Source of the DNA: Reinekea blandensis MED297
GTDB taxonomy: Bacteria > Pseudomonadota > Gammaproteobacteria > Pseudomonadales > Natronospirillaceae
DNA: 64,000 nucleotides
Direction: 5' to 3'
Assembly (NCBI RefSeq): GCF_000153185.1
Contig: NZ_CH724152.1
Coordinates: forward strand, 477,116-541,115
This document shows positions 1 through 8,863 of this stretch, piece by piece. Position 1 is the first letter of the stretch, and each line of letters begins with the position of its first letter. The notes below the pieces were generated by a model. That model was given only the letters and a program-made list of their open reading frames with translations. It did no database searches and was not told the origin of the DNA. The translations under genes were made by a program, and so were the position numbers.

Positions 1-41
1 TTCATTTCATAACAGCAGCGACCTCCCAGCCGGTATTATTC

Positions 42-1058
42 TTAAATGTGAGTGTCGTCAGCGTCTTGGTGATTAATAACGCTTTCCCGGGTGATCAATC
101 GTGGCGCCAACGGAGCGAGGCCGGTCGGTTCGAGAGTACCGTCCATCAGTTTAAGTGCGCGTTCGGCTGCAATCCGGCCAAGTTCGGCGACCGGGTACTC
201 GATGGTGGTGAGTTTCGGGGTCAGGTGGCGGGCAAAGAAAACATCGTCAAAGCCGATGACTGAGACATCATCCGGTACGCGAAGATTATGTTCCCGTAAC
301 GCTTCGATGGCACCAATGGCCATATTGTCGTTGGCGCTGAACAGGGCAGAAAATCGAACGCCATCGGCAAGCAGCTTACAGGTCGCGGCATAGCCGCCTT
401 CAACCTGGTAGTCACCTTCAACGATGGCCGCGGGCTCCAGCGGATGTGGTTGGCGAGCCAGGGCGGCGTGAAAGCCGGCGACTCGCTGTTGCGAGTCCCT
501 TCGGGTCATTGGCCCGGAGAGGTGAGCAATGTGTCGATGGCCTCGTTCAATTAACAGCGATGTCGCCAACTCAGCGCCGAGTTGATTGTCCAGGTACACA
601 CATTGTCCCGCTAACTCGGGAATGTGGCGGTTCATGACGACAATCGGGATGTCTTTGGACAGCGCAATGAGCTCTGCATCGGTGAGCTCATCGACTTGCA
701 ACAGAAGCACGTCACAGCGCTTTTCCCGCAGGTACTCAATCGCTTCCCGTTCGCCGGTCGCGCGGCTGTTGCCCCGGGCAATGATCAGCAGTTTGTCGTG
801 CTGACGAATGACGGCTTCAGCCTCCTGCATGAGCGAGCCAAAAAACGGCCCGGCCAGATCACCGACCACCATGCCAAAGGTTCCGGTGCGGTTGGTCGCT
901 AATGAACGTGCCAGCGTGTTGGGTTTGAAGTTCAACGTCTCTATCGCGTGCAGAACCCGTTCTTGTGTGCGTTTGGAGACACTGCCGCCATTCAGCACCC
1001 GGGAGACCGTCGATTGGGCGACCCCGGCTTGACTTGCGACCTGTTTAATCGTGCTCAT
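42..1058 (-). CDS. LacI-family transcriptional repressor
   Basis: The protein is about 338 residues. An N-terminal LacI helix-turn-helix (TIKQVASQAGVAQSTVSRVLNG) is followed by the hinge segment (NTLARSLATNRTG) and a periplasmic-binding-like effector domain, giving the usual family length. Such proteins repress sugar-utilisation genes until a sugar binds. I start it at the ATG at 1058. A TTG five codons upstream overlaps the GGAG ribosome-binding site that serves this ATG. An operator-like palindrome lies about 50 bp upstream, suggesting autoregulation. The regulated genes are probably to the left, outside the window, because the downstream end abuts the window edge. The effector cannot be named from sequence. 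Confidence 0.93.
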   Translation of the reverse strand: MSTIKQVASQAGVAQSTVSRVLNGGSVSKRTQERVLHAIETLNFKPNTLARSLATNRTGTFGMVVGDLAGPFFGSLMQEAEAVIRQHDKLLIIARGNSRATGEREAIEYLREKRCDVLLLQVDELTDAELIALSKDIPIVVMNRHIPELAGQCVYLDNQLGAELATSLLIERGHRHIAHLSGPMTRRDSQQRVAGFHAALARQPHPLEPAAIVEGDYQVEGGYAATCKLLADGVRFSALFSANDNMAIGAIEALREHNLRVPDDVSVIGFDDVFFARHLTPKLTTIEYPVAELGRIAAERALKLMDGTLEPTGLAPLAPRLITRESVINHQDADDTHI

Positions 1059-1108
1059 CTGTGCTGGCTCCAAACCTTAAAGACGTTGTTATCGTGGCGT
1101 TATCATAT

Positions 1109-1124
1109 TTGGAACCGTTTCCAA
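1109..1124. promoter_or_regulatory. LacI-type operator upstream of the repressor gene
   Basis: TTGGAACCGTTTCCAA is an even-length palindrome with one mismatched base pair on each side of a central CG, the signature of LacI/GalR-family operators. It lies 50-65 bp upstream of the repressor ATG, where autorepression would be expected. The link to this particular repressor is inference. Confidence 0.6.
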
Positions 1125-1212
1125 TATCAAAGCAGCCGACAATGGATGGTGTAGTTCAAAAAGAGCAATCGATCTTTGGCTCTGGTGACCGATCACTGTG
1201 TCATCAGCCAAG

Positions 1213-1884
1213 TCAGGATGAACCACTCAATGGTGTTCGTGCCAATGCCCAGACGGTGACGAACCTGGTGCCGTGTCGTTTCAATGTCCGGGTAATTTCA
1301 GCCACGGTCGAGCCGGTCGTCATGACATCATCAATGATTGCAACCCGCTCTGGTGGTGGGCTTTTAAGAATAAAGCAGTCTTTCAACTCACGCTTGCGCT
1401 CCGCTTTATTGAGCCCTTCCAAAGGGCGGGTTGAGCGTTGTCGGGTCATGTCACGATAGATCGGGAGTTGTTGAGACTTCGATAAAAACTGAACCATGTC
1501 ATCTGCATGATTGAACCCGGAACGGGCTTGTTTGCGATGATGCATAGGTACAGCCAACAGCGCCTGAGGGGTGTGCTGATGGACAGGTGGATGCCATTGA
1601 CGCAGCAGTGCGTGACCCGCCGCCCGGTCGCGTTGGTACTTGTAGCGGTGAATCAGAAACCGGGTCAGACCATCAAATCGCCAGGGAATATGTAATGCGT
1701 CCCAGTCGGGTGCCGATTGCAAACAATGGCCACACAGACCCGTCGTTTGCAACGGTTCGGCACACAAGGCACAACGTTGCCCAAGGTCGGACAGGAACTG
1801 AGAGCAGACCGGGCACAAATGGCCATGAGGTTGGGCTTGGTCGCAACCGGGGCAGCGAAGATTAAAGAGCGTGCCAAGGGTCAT
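1213..1884 (-). CDS. comF: ComF family phosphoribosyltransferase-like protein
   Basis: 223 residues. The N-terminal part carries four paired cysteine motifs (CPGC, CPVC, CALC, CGHC), a double zinc ribbon. The C-terminal half is a type I phosphoribosyltransferase fold with the PRPP loop VAIIDDVMTTGST. ComF/GntX proteins act in DNA uptake or related nucleotide functions; no enzymatic substrate is established. It is divergent from bioB with about 120 bp between the starts, an arrangement common in gammaproteobacteria. The ribosome-binding site is weak, so the start is less certain than the gene. Confidence 0.9.
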   Translation of the reverse strand: MTLGTLFNLRCPGCDQAQPHGHLCPVCSQFLSDLGQRCALCAEPLQTTGLCGHCLQSAPDWDALHIPWRFDGLTRFLIHRYKYQRDRAAGHALLRQWHPPVHQHTPQALLAVPMHHRKQARSGFNHADDMVQFLSKSQQLPIYRDMTRQRSTRPLEGLNKAERKRELKDCFILKSPPPERVAIIDDVMTTGSTVAEITRTLKRHGTRFVTVWALARTPLSGSS

Positions 1885-1906
1885 CCGTGAATCTCGAGTA
1901 GCTGGT

Positions 1907-1912
1907 TATAAT
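1907..1912 (+). promoter_or_regulatory. Possible -10 element for bioB
   Basis: A perfect TATAAT lies about 90 bp upstream of the bioB ATG, in the comF-bioB divergent gap. No good -35 hexamer sits 17 bp upstream of it. A TTGACA at 1947-1952 is nearby but has no matching -10. I found no clear BirA operator. Confidence 0.3.
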
Positions 1913-2003
1913 TTGGCCATATGTAAAGTCATTGAGTTCCATTCAATTGACAAAGGTCGAGGTGCCGTTACCATCGCGGGCACATAGTTCTCAGGGTACT
2001 GCA

Positions 2004-3056
2004 ATGAACGCGTCAACTGAACCGAAACTGCGCCACGATTGGACCACGGCAGAAGTCGTGCAATTGTTTGAACGGCCTTTCAATGACCTGCTGTTTCAGG
2101 CGGCGACGGTGCACCGGGCTTATTTCGATCCGAATGAAGTTCAGGTCAGCACCCTATTGTCGATCAAGACCGGTGCCTGCCCGGAAGATTGCAAGTACTG
2201 CCCTCAGTCCGGCCATTACAATACCGGACTGGAAAAAGAAAAGCTGATGGAAGTGCAGAAGGTGATCGATCAGGCTAAGGCGGCGAAAGCGGCTGGCGCT
2301 TCGCGTTTCTGCATGGGGGCGGCTTATCGCTCACCCACTGAGAAAGATTTTCCCGCCATTCTGGAGATGGTTCGCAGTGTCAAAGACCTGGGTCTGGAAA
2401 CCTGTATGACACTGGGGATGCTCGAAGGCGAACAGGCCGCAAAGCTGGCCGACGCCGGCTTGGATTATTACAACCACAACCTCGATACCTCGCCGGAGTA
2501 CTACGGCGAAATCATTACCACTCGAACGTATGGCGATCGTCTGGAAACACTGCAGAATGTCCGCGATGCCGGGATGAAGATCTGTTCCGGTGGGATTCTG
2601 GGTATGGGCGAGGGAGTTGAAGACCGGGCCGGATTGTTTATTCAGTTGGCCAACATGAACCCACACCCGGAATCGGTGCCAGTGAACATGTTGGTGAAAG
2701 TTGAAGGGACACCGTTTGCTGAAAATGAAGATCTGGACCCTATCGACTTTATCCGGGCGATTGCCGTCGCGCGAATCATGATGCCGACCTCCCATGTTCG
2801 CCTGAGTGCCGGGCGCGAGGAGATGAGCGAGGAAATGCAGGCGATGGCGTTCTTTGCCGGTGCCAACTCGATTTTTTACGGCGAAAAACTGTTAACGACG
2901 GCAAACCCGGAAGCGAACCGAGATCGTGAGTTGTTCACGAAGTTGGGCATCAACCCGGAAAACCGAACCTTTGATGCCGACACTCAGGTGGAAGTCTTCG
3001 ACCCGGCGACCTGTCCTAAGCGAAACAACCATAAGTTTTACGACGCGACCCTCTGA
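2004..3056 (+). CDS. bioB: Biotin synthase
   Basis: A radical SAM enzyme that inserts sulfur into dethiobiotin, the last step of biotin synthesis. The CPEDCKYC motif (CxxxCxxC) ligates the [4Fe-4S] cluster, and the body matches BioB throughout (for example [26 protein letters not shown]). I choose the ATG at 2004, giving 350 residues, close to the 346 of E. coli BioB. The frame is open further upstream to a TTG at 1932, but that extension is not BioB-like. It is the first gene of a co-directional biotin cluster; bioF follows 42 bp downstream. Confidence 0.97.
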   Translation: MNASTEPKLRHDWTTAEVVQLFERPFNDLLFQAATVHRAYFDPNEVQVSTLLSIKTGACPEDCKYCPQSGHYNTGLEKEKLMEVQKVIDQAKAAKAAGASRFCMGAAYRSPTEKDFPAILEMVRSVKDLGLETCMTLGMLEGEQAAKLADAGLDYYNHNLDTSPEYYGEIITTRTYGDRLETLQNVRDAGMKICSGGILGMGEGVEDRAGLFIQLANMNPHPESVPVNMLVKVEGTPFAENEDLDPIDFIRAIAVARIMMPTSHVRLSAGREEMSEEMQAMAFFAGANSIFYGEKLLTTANPEANRDRELFTKLGINPENRTFDADTQVEVFDPATCPKRNNHKFYDATL

Positions 3057-3098
3057 GTAAATCGAACAAGGCCGGCACGATGTGCCGGTAGTGACTTC

Positions 3099-4253
3099 AT
3101 GAAACAGTTTTCTGATATGTCAGCCGTTCTGGCCGCGCGTCATCGCGACGGCTTGCTCCGCCAGCGGGTTGAGTTGCAATCCGCACAATCGGTGACACCA
3201 ATCATCGACGGCAAACCATTATTGTCGTTTTGCAGTAACGATTACCTCGGGCTGGCCGGCGATGATCGAATCGCACAGGCCATGTCGCAAGCAGTTGAAC
3301 GCTACGGCGTGGGTGCCGGCGCCTCGCATCTGATCGACGGACATCACCATGAACATGAACGGCTGGAACAAGAGCTGGCCGAGTTCTGTGGTCGGGAAGC
3401 GGCGCTGGTGTTCAGCACCGGCTACATGGCCAACATCGGTGTTATTCAGGCACTGCTGACGCGCCATGATACGGTGATTCAGGACCGTTTGAATCACGCG
3501 TCACTGATCGACGGAGGTCGACTCAGTGGCGCGAAGTTTTCGCGGTATGCCCATAACGATTCGGACAATCTGGCTCAGCAACTCGATCGCGCGTCCGGCA
3601 AAAAACTGGTGGTCACCGACGGCGTTTTTTCAATGGATGGTGACAAAGCGCCGTTGGATGACTTGGCTTCGGTCTGTCGAAGTCATGACGCCTGGTTGAT
3701 GGTTGACGATGCGCATGGCTTCGGGGTGCTCGGAACCGAAGGGGCCGGGTTGGTGTCTGAGTTTGGGTTAACCACTGAAGACGTGCCTGTGGTCATCGGG
3801 ACCCTGGGTAAAGCCTTTGGTACATCTGGTGCCTTCGTAGCCGGCGATCAGCTGACCATAGATTATCTGCTGCAGTATGCGCGCTCTTACATCTATACCA
3901 CGGCGTCGCCACCGGCGGTTGCGGCGGCCACGCGCGCATCTCTGGCGATCGTTCGGAACAGCAATGACCGTCGTGCACATCTGACCGCGCTGATACAAAA
4001 ACTACGCGCCGGCATTCAAGCCCTGGGTCTGACATTGATGCCTTCCGAAACACCGATTCAACCCATTCTGATTGGCGAGTCTCATCACGCCATGCAGCTT
4101 AGCCAGGCGCTGAAAGCGCGGGGTATCTTAGTCACAGCCATACGACCACCAACGGTTCCGGAAGGCACTGCCCGATTGCGGGTTACCCTCAGTGCGCAGC
4201 ATTCAGAAGCCCAGGTTGATACCTTGCTGAATACACTGGAGTCTTTGTTATGA
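3099..4253 (+). CDS. bioF: 8-amino-7-oxononanoate synthase
   Basis: A 384-residue PLP enzyme that condenses pimeloyl-ACP with alanine, the first committed step of biotin ring assembly. Visible family features are SFCSNDYLGLA near the N-terminus, GHHHEHERLE, the aspartate region MVDDAHGFGVLG, and the PLP lysine in GTLGKAFGTSGAF. Its stop codon overlaps the next start (ATGA), indicating translational coupling with the hydrolase gene. Confidence 0.97.
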   Translation: MKQFSDMSAVLAARHRDGLLRQRVELQSAQSVTPIIDGKPLLSFCSNDYLGLAGDDRIAQAMSQAVERYGVGAGASHLIDGHHHEHERLEQELAEFCGREAALVFSTGYMANIGVIQALLTRHDTVIQDRLNHASLIDGGRLSGAKFSRYAHNDSDNLAQQLDRASGKKLVVTDGVFSMDGDKAPLDDLASVCRSHDAWLMVDDAHGFGVLGTEGAGLVSEFGLTTEDVPVVIGTLGKAFGTSGAFVAGDQLTIDYLLQYARSYIYTTASPPAVAAATRASLAIVRNSNDRRAHLTALIQKLRAGIQALGLTLMPSETPIQPILIGESHHAMQLSQALKARGILVTAIRPPTVPEGTARLRVTLSAQHSEAQVDTLLNTLESLL

Positions 4254-4888
4254 CCGACGTGTGGTTGCCCGGTTGGCAGTGTTCGCCGACCTGTTTTCAA
4301 CCGTTATGGCAGCGGCTCTATTCGAAGCCACCTCAATGTTTATCGTTTGCCGGGGCACAGAGTCATTGGGCTGAATGGTTGGATGCCCAGGTGTCCGAAC
4401 TGCCAGCGTCGACACGCCTAATTGGCTGGTCGCTCGGTGGCATGCTGGCGGTTGAACTGGCACGGCATTCCGAGCGGGTCACCTCGGTGTTAGTGTTGAA
4501 TGCCAATACCCGCTTCTACGGTGGTGGTGGTCTGTCGGAACCTGTTGCTGAGGGGTTTCGTCTACGCTATGCCCGCTCGCCCAACGCCGCTCGACGTAAG
4601 TTTTCAGCCCTGGTGAATCCTGATCATCCGGAAGATGTTGAGTCGTACCTCCTCGATGGCGATCATCGCCAAACACTGAACTGGCTTTACGATCTGCGAT
4701 TAACGGAACGCTGTCCCTCGGCTACGGTGTCTGTGTTATTGAGTAAGAATGATGCATTGGTGCCGTATCAATCCGCGCATGCCGGTTGGGCCCGGTTGCA
4801 GGCGAACGTGACCGGGATCGCGGGATTTCACGATGTGTGTCGAACGCACTCAAAGGCCGTTGCTCAGTGGATTAAAACGCATGAATAA
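4250..4888 (+). CDS. bioH: BioH-like pimeloyl-ACP methyl ester esterase
   Basis: A 212-residue alpha/beta hydrolase embedded in the biotin operon between bioF and bioC, the position where a pimeloyl-ACP methyl ester esterase is needed to end BioC-primed acyl chain growth. The nucleophile elbow is GWSLGG, as in BioH. A candidate catalytic Asp is in NDALVP and a candidate His in GFHD. It is shorter than E. coli BioH (256 residues) and its cap region appears reduced. It could be one of the alternative esterases rather than BioH proper. It overlaps bioF by 4 bp and bioC by 8 bp. Confidence 0.8.
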   Translation: MTDVWLPGWQCSPTCFQPLWQRLYSKPPQCLSFAGAQSHWAEWLDAQVSELPASTRLIGWSLGGMLAVELARHSERVTSVLVLNANTRFYGGGGLSEPVAEGFRLRYARSPNAARRKFSALVNPDHPEDVESYLLDGDHRQTLNWLYDLRLTERCPSATVSVLLSKNDALVPYQSAHAGWARLQANVTGIAGFHDVCRTHSKAVAQWIKTHE

Positions 4889-5654
4889 ACAGGCCATCGC
4901 GCAATGCTTCAGTCGTGCGGCGGCACAGTATGATCAGTTCGCCCACTTGCAGCGAACGGTCGCCAATCGGATGTTAGCCGGGCTGCCGGGCCTGGCCGTC
5001 CCCTCGGCCCCGATCATCGCGGATCTCGGCACCGGCACGGGCTATTGTCTGCCGTGGTTACAGAGGCACTATCAACCAGCAACCCTGTATGGGGTGGATT
5101 TGTCTGAAACCATGCTGGCCCGGGCGCGACAGCGAACACCGCAGATCACCACCATGCTGGCGGATCTGGAGCAGCCCCCTTTCGCCAACGATCATCTGGA
5201 TCTGGCCGTATCGAGTCTGGCGGTGCAGTGGCTGGCGTCACCAAACCCCTTTATTTCAAGGATGGCCGCGGCGCTGGCACCGGGCGGGCATCTGGTTCTG
5301 GCGACGCTTGGCCCCAAAACCCTGTATGAATTAAAGCAAGCCTGGGCATTGGTGGATGAGGGTGATCATGTTAATCGGTTCCATTCTGCTGTGGACTGGC
5401 TGGACGCGATTTGGGCGTCCGACCTGTCGCTGACACTCTGGCGCGAAGAGCGCCTTGAAGTTCGCTATGATTCGCCTTTGGAACTTCTGCGGGAGCTGAA
5501 AGCGCTTGGGGCTAATCACGTTGAACGACGACAGGGCCAGCGCACTTCGAATCGGATCAAACCGATGCTCTCCGCTTATGACGGGTTTAAACGCCCAGAT
5601 GGTCGCTATCCGGCTACCTGGGAAGTGTTTTATATCATTGCGAGTAAAGTATGA
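4881..5654 (+). CDS. bioC: Malonyl-ACP O-methyltransferase
   Basis: A 257-residue class I SAM-dependent methyltransferase that methylates malonyl-ACP so that it can prime pimelate synthesis. Motif I is ADLGTGTGYCLPWL, and the BioC-typical LQRTVANRML and LVLATLGPKTLYELK are present. I start at the ATG at 4881, which overlaps the end of bioH; an in-frame ATG at 4833 would add 16 non-conserved residues. Its end overlaps bioD by 4 bp. Confidence 0.95.
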   Translation: MNKQAIAQCFSRAAAQYDQFAHLQRTVANRMLAGLPGLAVPSAPIIADLGTGTGYCLPWLQRHYQPATLYGVDLSETMLARARQRTPQITTMLADLEQPPFANDHLDLAVSSLAVQWLASPNPFISRMAAALAPGGHLVLATLGPKTLYELKQAWALVDEGDHVNRFHSAVDWLDAIWASDLSLTLWREERLEVRYDSPLELLRELKALGANHVERRQGQRTSNRIKPMLSAYDGFKRPDGRYPATWEVFYIIASKV

Positions 5655-6370
5655 AGCAGCGTTTCTTTATTGCCGGAACCGATACCGACGTCGGTAAGAC
5701 GCGGGTCAGCGAATCTTTGCTGATCGGGGCACGTCTCCAAGGGCTGAGCACGGTGGGACTAAAGCCGTTAGCTGCAGGCGCGGTTGATATTGATGGTGAA
5801 CAACGCAATCCGGACGCTGTTTGCCTGATGCGTGCTTCCAGCGTGGCGATGCCCTATGACACGGTCAATCCGGTTTTGCTGCACGAACCCATGGCCCCTC
5901 ACATCGCTGCCGACCGGGAAGGTAAACGATTGTCCCTGCAGGCTCTGGCGGGCTATTGCCGTGGCGCGCTGATGTCGGCGCGAGCTGATTTTACGTTGAT
6001 TGAAGGTGCGGGTGGTTGGTATGTGCCGCTGAATCAGCGTGAAACCCTGGCCGGTTTTCCTCAGGCGCTTAACTTGGAAGTCGTCCTGGTGGTCGGGATG
6101 AAGCTGGGCTGCCTGAATCACGCGTTGTTAACGGCAGAAGCCATTCAACGCGATGGGCTGACACTTCGGGGCTGGATCGCCAATTGCCTTGAACCCGACA
6201 TGAATGGGCTAGAGGAAAACATTCAGACGTTACAGCAACGGATTCGGGCTCCGTTGGTTGGCGTGCATCCTTATGTGAAAGAAGGGGAACAGCCGAATGC
6301 GAACTGGGTTAACCCGGCTTTGTTTACCAGTCCCGGGAACCGGCAGAGTTCCGCACAGCCGAACGAGTAA
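5651..6370 (+). CDS. bioD: Dethiobiotin synthetase
   Basis: A 239-residue ATP-dependent carboxylase that closes the ureido ring of dethiobiotin. The N-terminal P-loop FIAGTDTDVGKT is diagnostic, with KPLAAGA and the LIEGAGGWYVPL segment downstream. It overlaps bioC by 4 bp and is the last gene of the operon. bioA (DAPA aminotransferase) is not in this window, so the pathway must be completed by a gene elsewhere. Confidence 0.97.
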   Translation: MKQRFFIAGTDTDVGKTRVSESLLIGARLQGLSTVGLKPLAAGAVDIDGEQRNPDAVCLMRASSVAMPYDTVNPVLLHEPMAPHIAADREGKRLSLQALAGYCRGALMSARADFTLIEGAGGWYVPLNQRETLAGFPQALNLEVVLVVGMKLGCLNHALLTAEAIQRDGLTLRGWIANCLEPDMNGLEENIQTLQQRIRAPLVGVHPYVKEGEQPNANWVNPALFTSPGNRQSSAQPNE

Positions 6371-6423
6371 TCGGCCATGTTGAGTCAAACTTGAGCATAA
6401 CCCCTCAAAAACTACAAATTGTT

Positions 6424-6436
6424 ACAGACAGTCTGT
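6424..6436. promoter_or_regulatory. Short inverted repeat upstream of the small rod-like gene
   Basis: ACAGAC-A-GTCTGT is a perfect odd palindrome in the 137-bp gap after bioD, followed by an AT-rich stretch (6440-6458) that could hold a promoter. It may be an operator. No assignable regulator is apparent. Confidence 0.3.
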
Positions 6437-6507
6437 CAGTTTTGATTAAAATATGATCAAGGCGGAGTCTGTTTCGATTCCGCAGGAACCATTGATGAGG
6501 GTGTTTA

Positions 6508-6744
6508 ATGGTCGGATCGGTCATGAATTCAGGCGTGCAGGGCATTCAGCGAGGGTACGACATGCTGAACCGCAGCGCCGATCAAATCGCGAAAGCGAAT
6601 ATCCCACCAGAACAGGGTGGGCCTGAAGAACTGTATACACCAATGACGGAACAGATCAGCGGTAAAGTACAGGTGCAGGCCAGCGCCAAGGTGGTTGAAG
6701 CCGCGAGCGAAACGCTTGGCACTCTCATCGATATCAAGGTGTAG
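6508..6744 (+). CDS. Small protein resembling flagellar rod/hook ends
   Basis: 78 residues. The N-terminal segment (SGVQGIQRGYDMLNRSADQIAKANI) has the spacing of the conserved N-terminal helix of flagellar rod and hook proteins. The C-terminal segment (SAKVVEAASETLGTLIDIKV) resembles their C-terminal helix, with almost nothing between the two. It may be a short axial-like protein or a divergent relative. It is immediately followed, 13 bp downstream, by an SprA-type HExxH protein and is probably co-transcribed with it. The function is unknown. Confidence 0.75.
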   Translation: MVGSVMNSGVQGIQRGYDMLNRSADQIAKANIPPEQGGPEELYTPMTEQISGKVQVQASAKVVEAASETLGTLIDIKV

Positions 6745-6757
6745 GTGAGTTAACAAC

Positions 6758-7729
6758 ATGTCTACGTTGAGCGGTGTTTTCCCAAATGCGATAACCCCGA
6801 CCTTTGCTCAGTCTTCGGACCCGGCAGAGCAGTCACGCCTGCGTCGACAAAACGAATCCGCCGTCTTTTCACCCATCGAAGCCAGTGAAGAAAGTTCACG
6901 CTCGTCGAGAGGCAGTGGTGAACAGCCCGGTCGTACTACCGCAGAGCAATCGGCCGAGACGGTTGCACGGCTGGCCAGTCGTGAAGCCAATCCGGTTGCA
7001 GAAGAGCGGTCGGAACCCCCTCGCCAAACAGAAGCAGAAGCAGAAGCTGACGTTCGTCAGGTATCTAACCGTGATAATTCTCAGGATTCCTCACAACCCC
7101 GTGAAGCCCTGTCCGAAGCCGAGAGCCAGCGGGAACAGGCGCGTTTGGAAGAAGAGATTGAACTTGTTCGTGAGCTTGCCGCCCGCGATCGGGAAGTCCG
7201 AGCCCATGAACAGGCGCATCAATCAGTTGGCGGTCAGTACGCCGGTGCAATGGAACTGACGTATCGGCAAGGCCCGGACGGTCGACGCTACGCCGTGGGT
7301 GGTGAAGTGTCCATCGACGTCAGCAAAGTGCCGAACGACCCGGAAGCCACGCTTGATAAGGCTGAACAGGTTCGCCGTGCCGCCCTGGCACCTGCAGAAC
7401 CCTCGACTCAAGATCGACAAGTAGCCGCTCTGGCGACTCAGATTACCGTGGAAGCCCAAGCTGAATTGCGACAGATGGAACGTCAGGAAGCTGAGCAGGC
7501 CTCAGAAGAGCGTGCTGAGCGCCAGGCAATTAACGAAGAAACGGAAGAAAAGACAGAAGCTTCCAGCGAGTCAGATAACGAAAAGTCGGAGCAGGTTGCT
7601 CAGGATAATGAAGAGCGTCTTGACGAGATTTTTCAGCGCACTTCCGAAGCCATTGAATCAGCGCTGGATGCCGCCTACCGGCAGCAGCCGCAGCGCGATA
7701 TCGGCTTTAATCTCGACACCACTGTCTGA
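6758..7729 (+). CDS. SprA-related putative metalloprotease (CJM1_0395 type)
   Basis: 323 residues. The first ~140 and last ~90 residues are low-complexity, rich in Glu, Gln, Ser and Arg. The conserved core (about 140-235) starts with RDREVRAHEQAHQSVGG, where HEQAH is an HExxH zincin motif, followed by YRQGPDGRRYAVGGEVSIDV and a run ending near VAALATQITVEAQAEL. From memory this is the SprA-related family, whose members are annotated as putative metalloproteases without a known substrate. A ribosome-binding site (AGGTGAG) precedes the ATG. No signal peptide is seen. Confidence 0.85.
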   Translation: MSTLSGVFPNAITPTFAQSSDPAEQSRLRRQNESAVFSPIEASEESSRSSRGSGEQPGRTTAEQSAETVARLASREANPVAEERSEPPRQTEAEAEADVRQVSNRDNSQDSSQPREALSEAESQREQARLEEEIELVRELAARDREVRAHEQAHQSVGGQYAGAMELTYRQGPDGRRYAVGGEVSIDVSKVPNDPEATLDKAEQVRRAALAPAEPSTQDRQVAALATQITVEAQAELRQMERQEAEQASEERAERQAINEETEEKTEASSESDNEKSEQVAQDNEERLDEIFQRTSEAIESALDAAYRQQPQRDIGFNLDTTV

Positions 7730-7769
7730 TATCGGGTGGGTTCTCAAGGCCTGTTAACAGACTATGGGA

Positions 7770-8525
7770 TCAGAACCGTTTGGTATTCGGCGCTCGGCGA
7801 TAATTCGCAAACACACTGAGTTCCCAAGGGCGCATGGCCAGCACCAGGCCGGTACCGTAAGTGTCATCAATGGGCAGTTTGCCGTCTTCCCGACATAGTT
7901 CATCGAACTCACGAGCGAGCCCGCGCATGCGATTCTGCATGTGCGCATTCGACGTTCGGGTCAGCATGCCCGCCATGAAAATCAGTAACTCACCTGCTTT
8001 GGGGTTGAACTTACAGTTGAAGAACTCGGCGGCGACGTGCTTTTCGAAGTACTTATAGACCGGACCGTTGTGAATCCATCGGAAATCACGTGATATCAGA
8101 TTGCGAACCCGGTTGCCGGGTAACAGCTCGATAATCCCCAGTCGGTCGAGCTTGGCCAGCAATCGCGTGACTTCATGCTCTTCAAACTCATAGGTCGTTG
8201 TAATGTCGTCGAGCTCCCAGCGGTTAATCAGTAGCTGGGCCATCATCAGCAGCTTTTCATTCGCCACCAGTTCCTGTTCGGCTTCCAGTGTCAGTTCGTC
8301 AATGATTAACGAGCCTTCGTTCATGCGGGTCATCAGATAGTTCAGATCCGCATTAGCCAGCGCGCACACCTGCTCAAGACGATCAAGCGTAAAATGACGT
8401 TTGGAAAACATGCGCTTCACGTTAGCCTCACTCAGATCGAGGTGAGCGGCAACATCGGCGTAAGTGATCTTACGTTCGCGAAGGATCTTTTTTAAGGTAT
8501 CGACGAGTTGTGCAGTTTGAGACAT
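7770..8525 (-). CDS. HTH (XRE/Cro-like) transcriptional regulator
   Basis: 251 residues. The first ~60 form a Cro/C1-type helix-turn-helix (KITYADVAAHLDLSEANVKRMFSKRHFTLDRLEQVC). The remainder (about 80-250) is a conserved alpha-helical domain with no recognised ligand motif. It is a single gene, convergent with the SprA-like gene and divergent from the carA leader region. The regulated genes are not evident. Confidence 0.85.
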   Translation of the reverse strand: MSQTAQLVDTLKKILRERKITYADVAAHLDLSEANVKRMFSKRHFTLDRLEQVCALANADLNYLMTRMNEGSLIIDELTLEAEQELVANEKLLMMAQLLINRWELDDITTTYEFEEHEVTRLLAKLDRLGIIELLPGNRVRNLISRDFRWIHNGPVYKYFEKHVAAEFFNCKFNPKAGELLIFMAGMLTRTSNAHMQNRMRGLAREFDELCREDGKLPIDDTYGTGLVLAMRPWELSVFANYRRAPNTKRF

Positions 8526-8750
8526 GACGTTCAGACAGTTGTGGTATCACTATGTGCTACGAATGATGACATCAAATTGCGGTTCGCTCCAGTCAATTTT
8601 GCTTTGTCAGGCCTTGTTTTTGATCAGTGGTCTATTTGGCCAGGTTAGCTTCGTTTGATGTCACGGTCACCGAAATCAACCGAGGCTCACCGACTGAGAA
8701 GGGTCGTCTAATTGTTTAAATAGCGCTCGCATTTGGTTAAAGCGGAGTTA

Positions 8751-8861
8751 ATGGTGGACGGCATGTGTCGCAATCCTGTAAAATCCGCCAAATTTTGGGC
8801 CGCAAACGTCGCCCATAAGGCTCGGCAAAACGACAATTCGTATACTGACCGCATCGAATAA
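8751..8861 (+). CDS. Possible leader ORF 1 upstream of carA
   Basis: A 36-codon ORF in the 486-bp gap before carA. Its ATG is preceded by a good GGAG ribosome-binding site (8743-8746, three bases from the ATG). It begins MVDGMCRNPVKSAKFW and ends two bases before the start of a second small ORF (TAA-AG-ATG), which would allow reinitiation. Coding is unproven and no homolog is recalled. Confidence 0.35.
   Translation: MVDGMCRNPVKSAKFWAANVAHKARQNDNSYTDRIE
8800..8809 (+). promoter_or_regulatory. PurR-like half site
   Basis: CCGCAAACGT matches 9 of the 10 left-half positions of the E. coli PurR operator (ACGCAAACGT), but the right half is not conserved. PurR acts on carAB in E. coli. It is reported as a weak candidate only. 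Confidence 0.2.
8841..8846 (+). promoter_or_regulatory. Candidate -10 for a short carA leader transcript
   Basis: TATACT is a good -10 hexamer. No recognisable -35 lies 16-18 bp upstream. If used, transcription would start near 8853, eleven bases before the second leader ORF and about 50 bases before the terminator hairpin. Confidence 0.35.
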
Positions 8862-8863
8862 AG

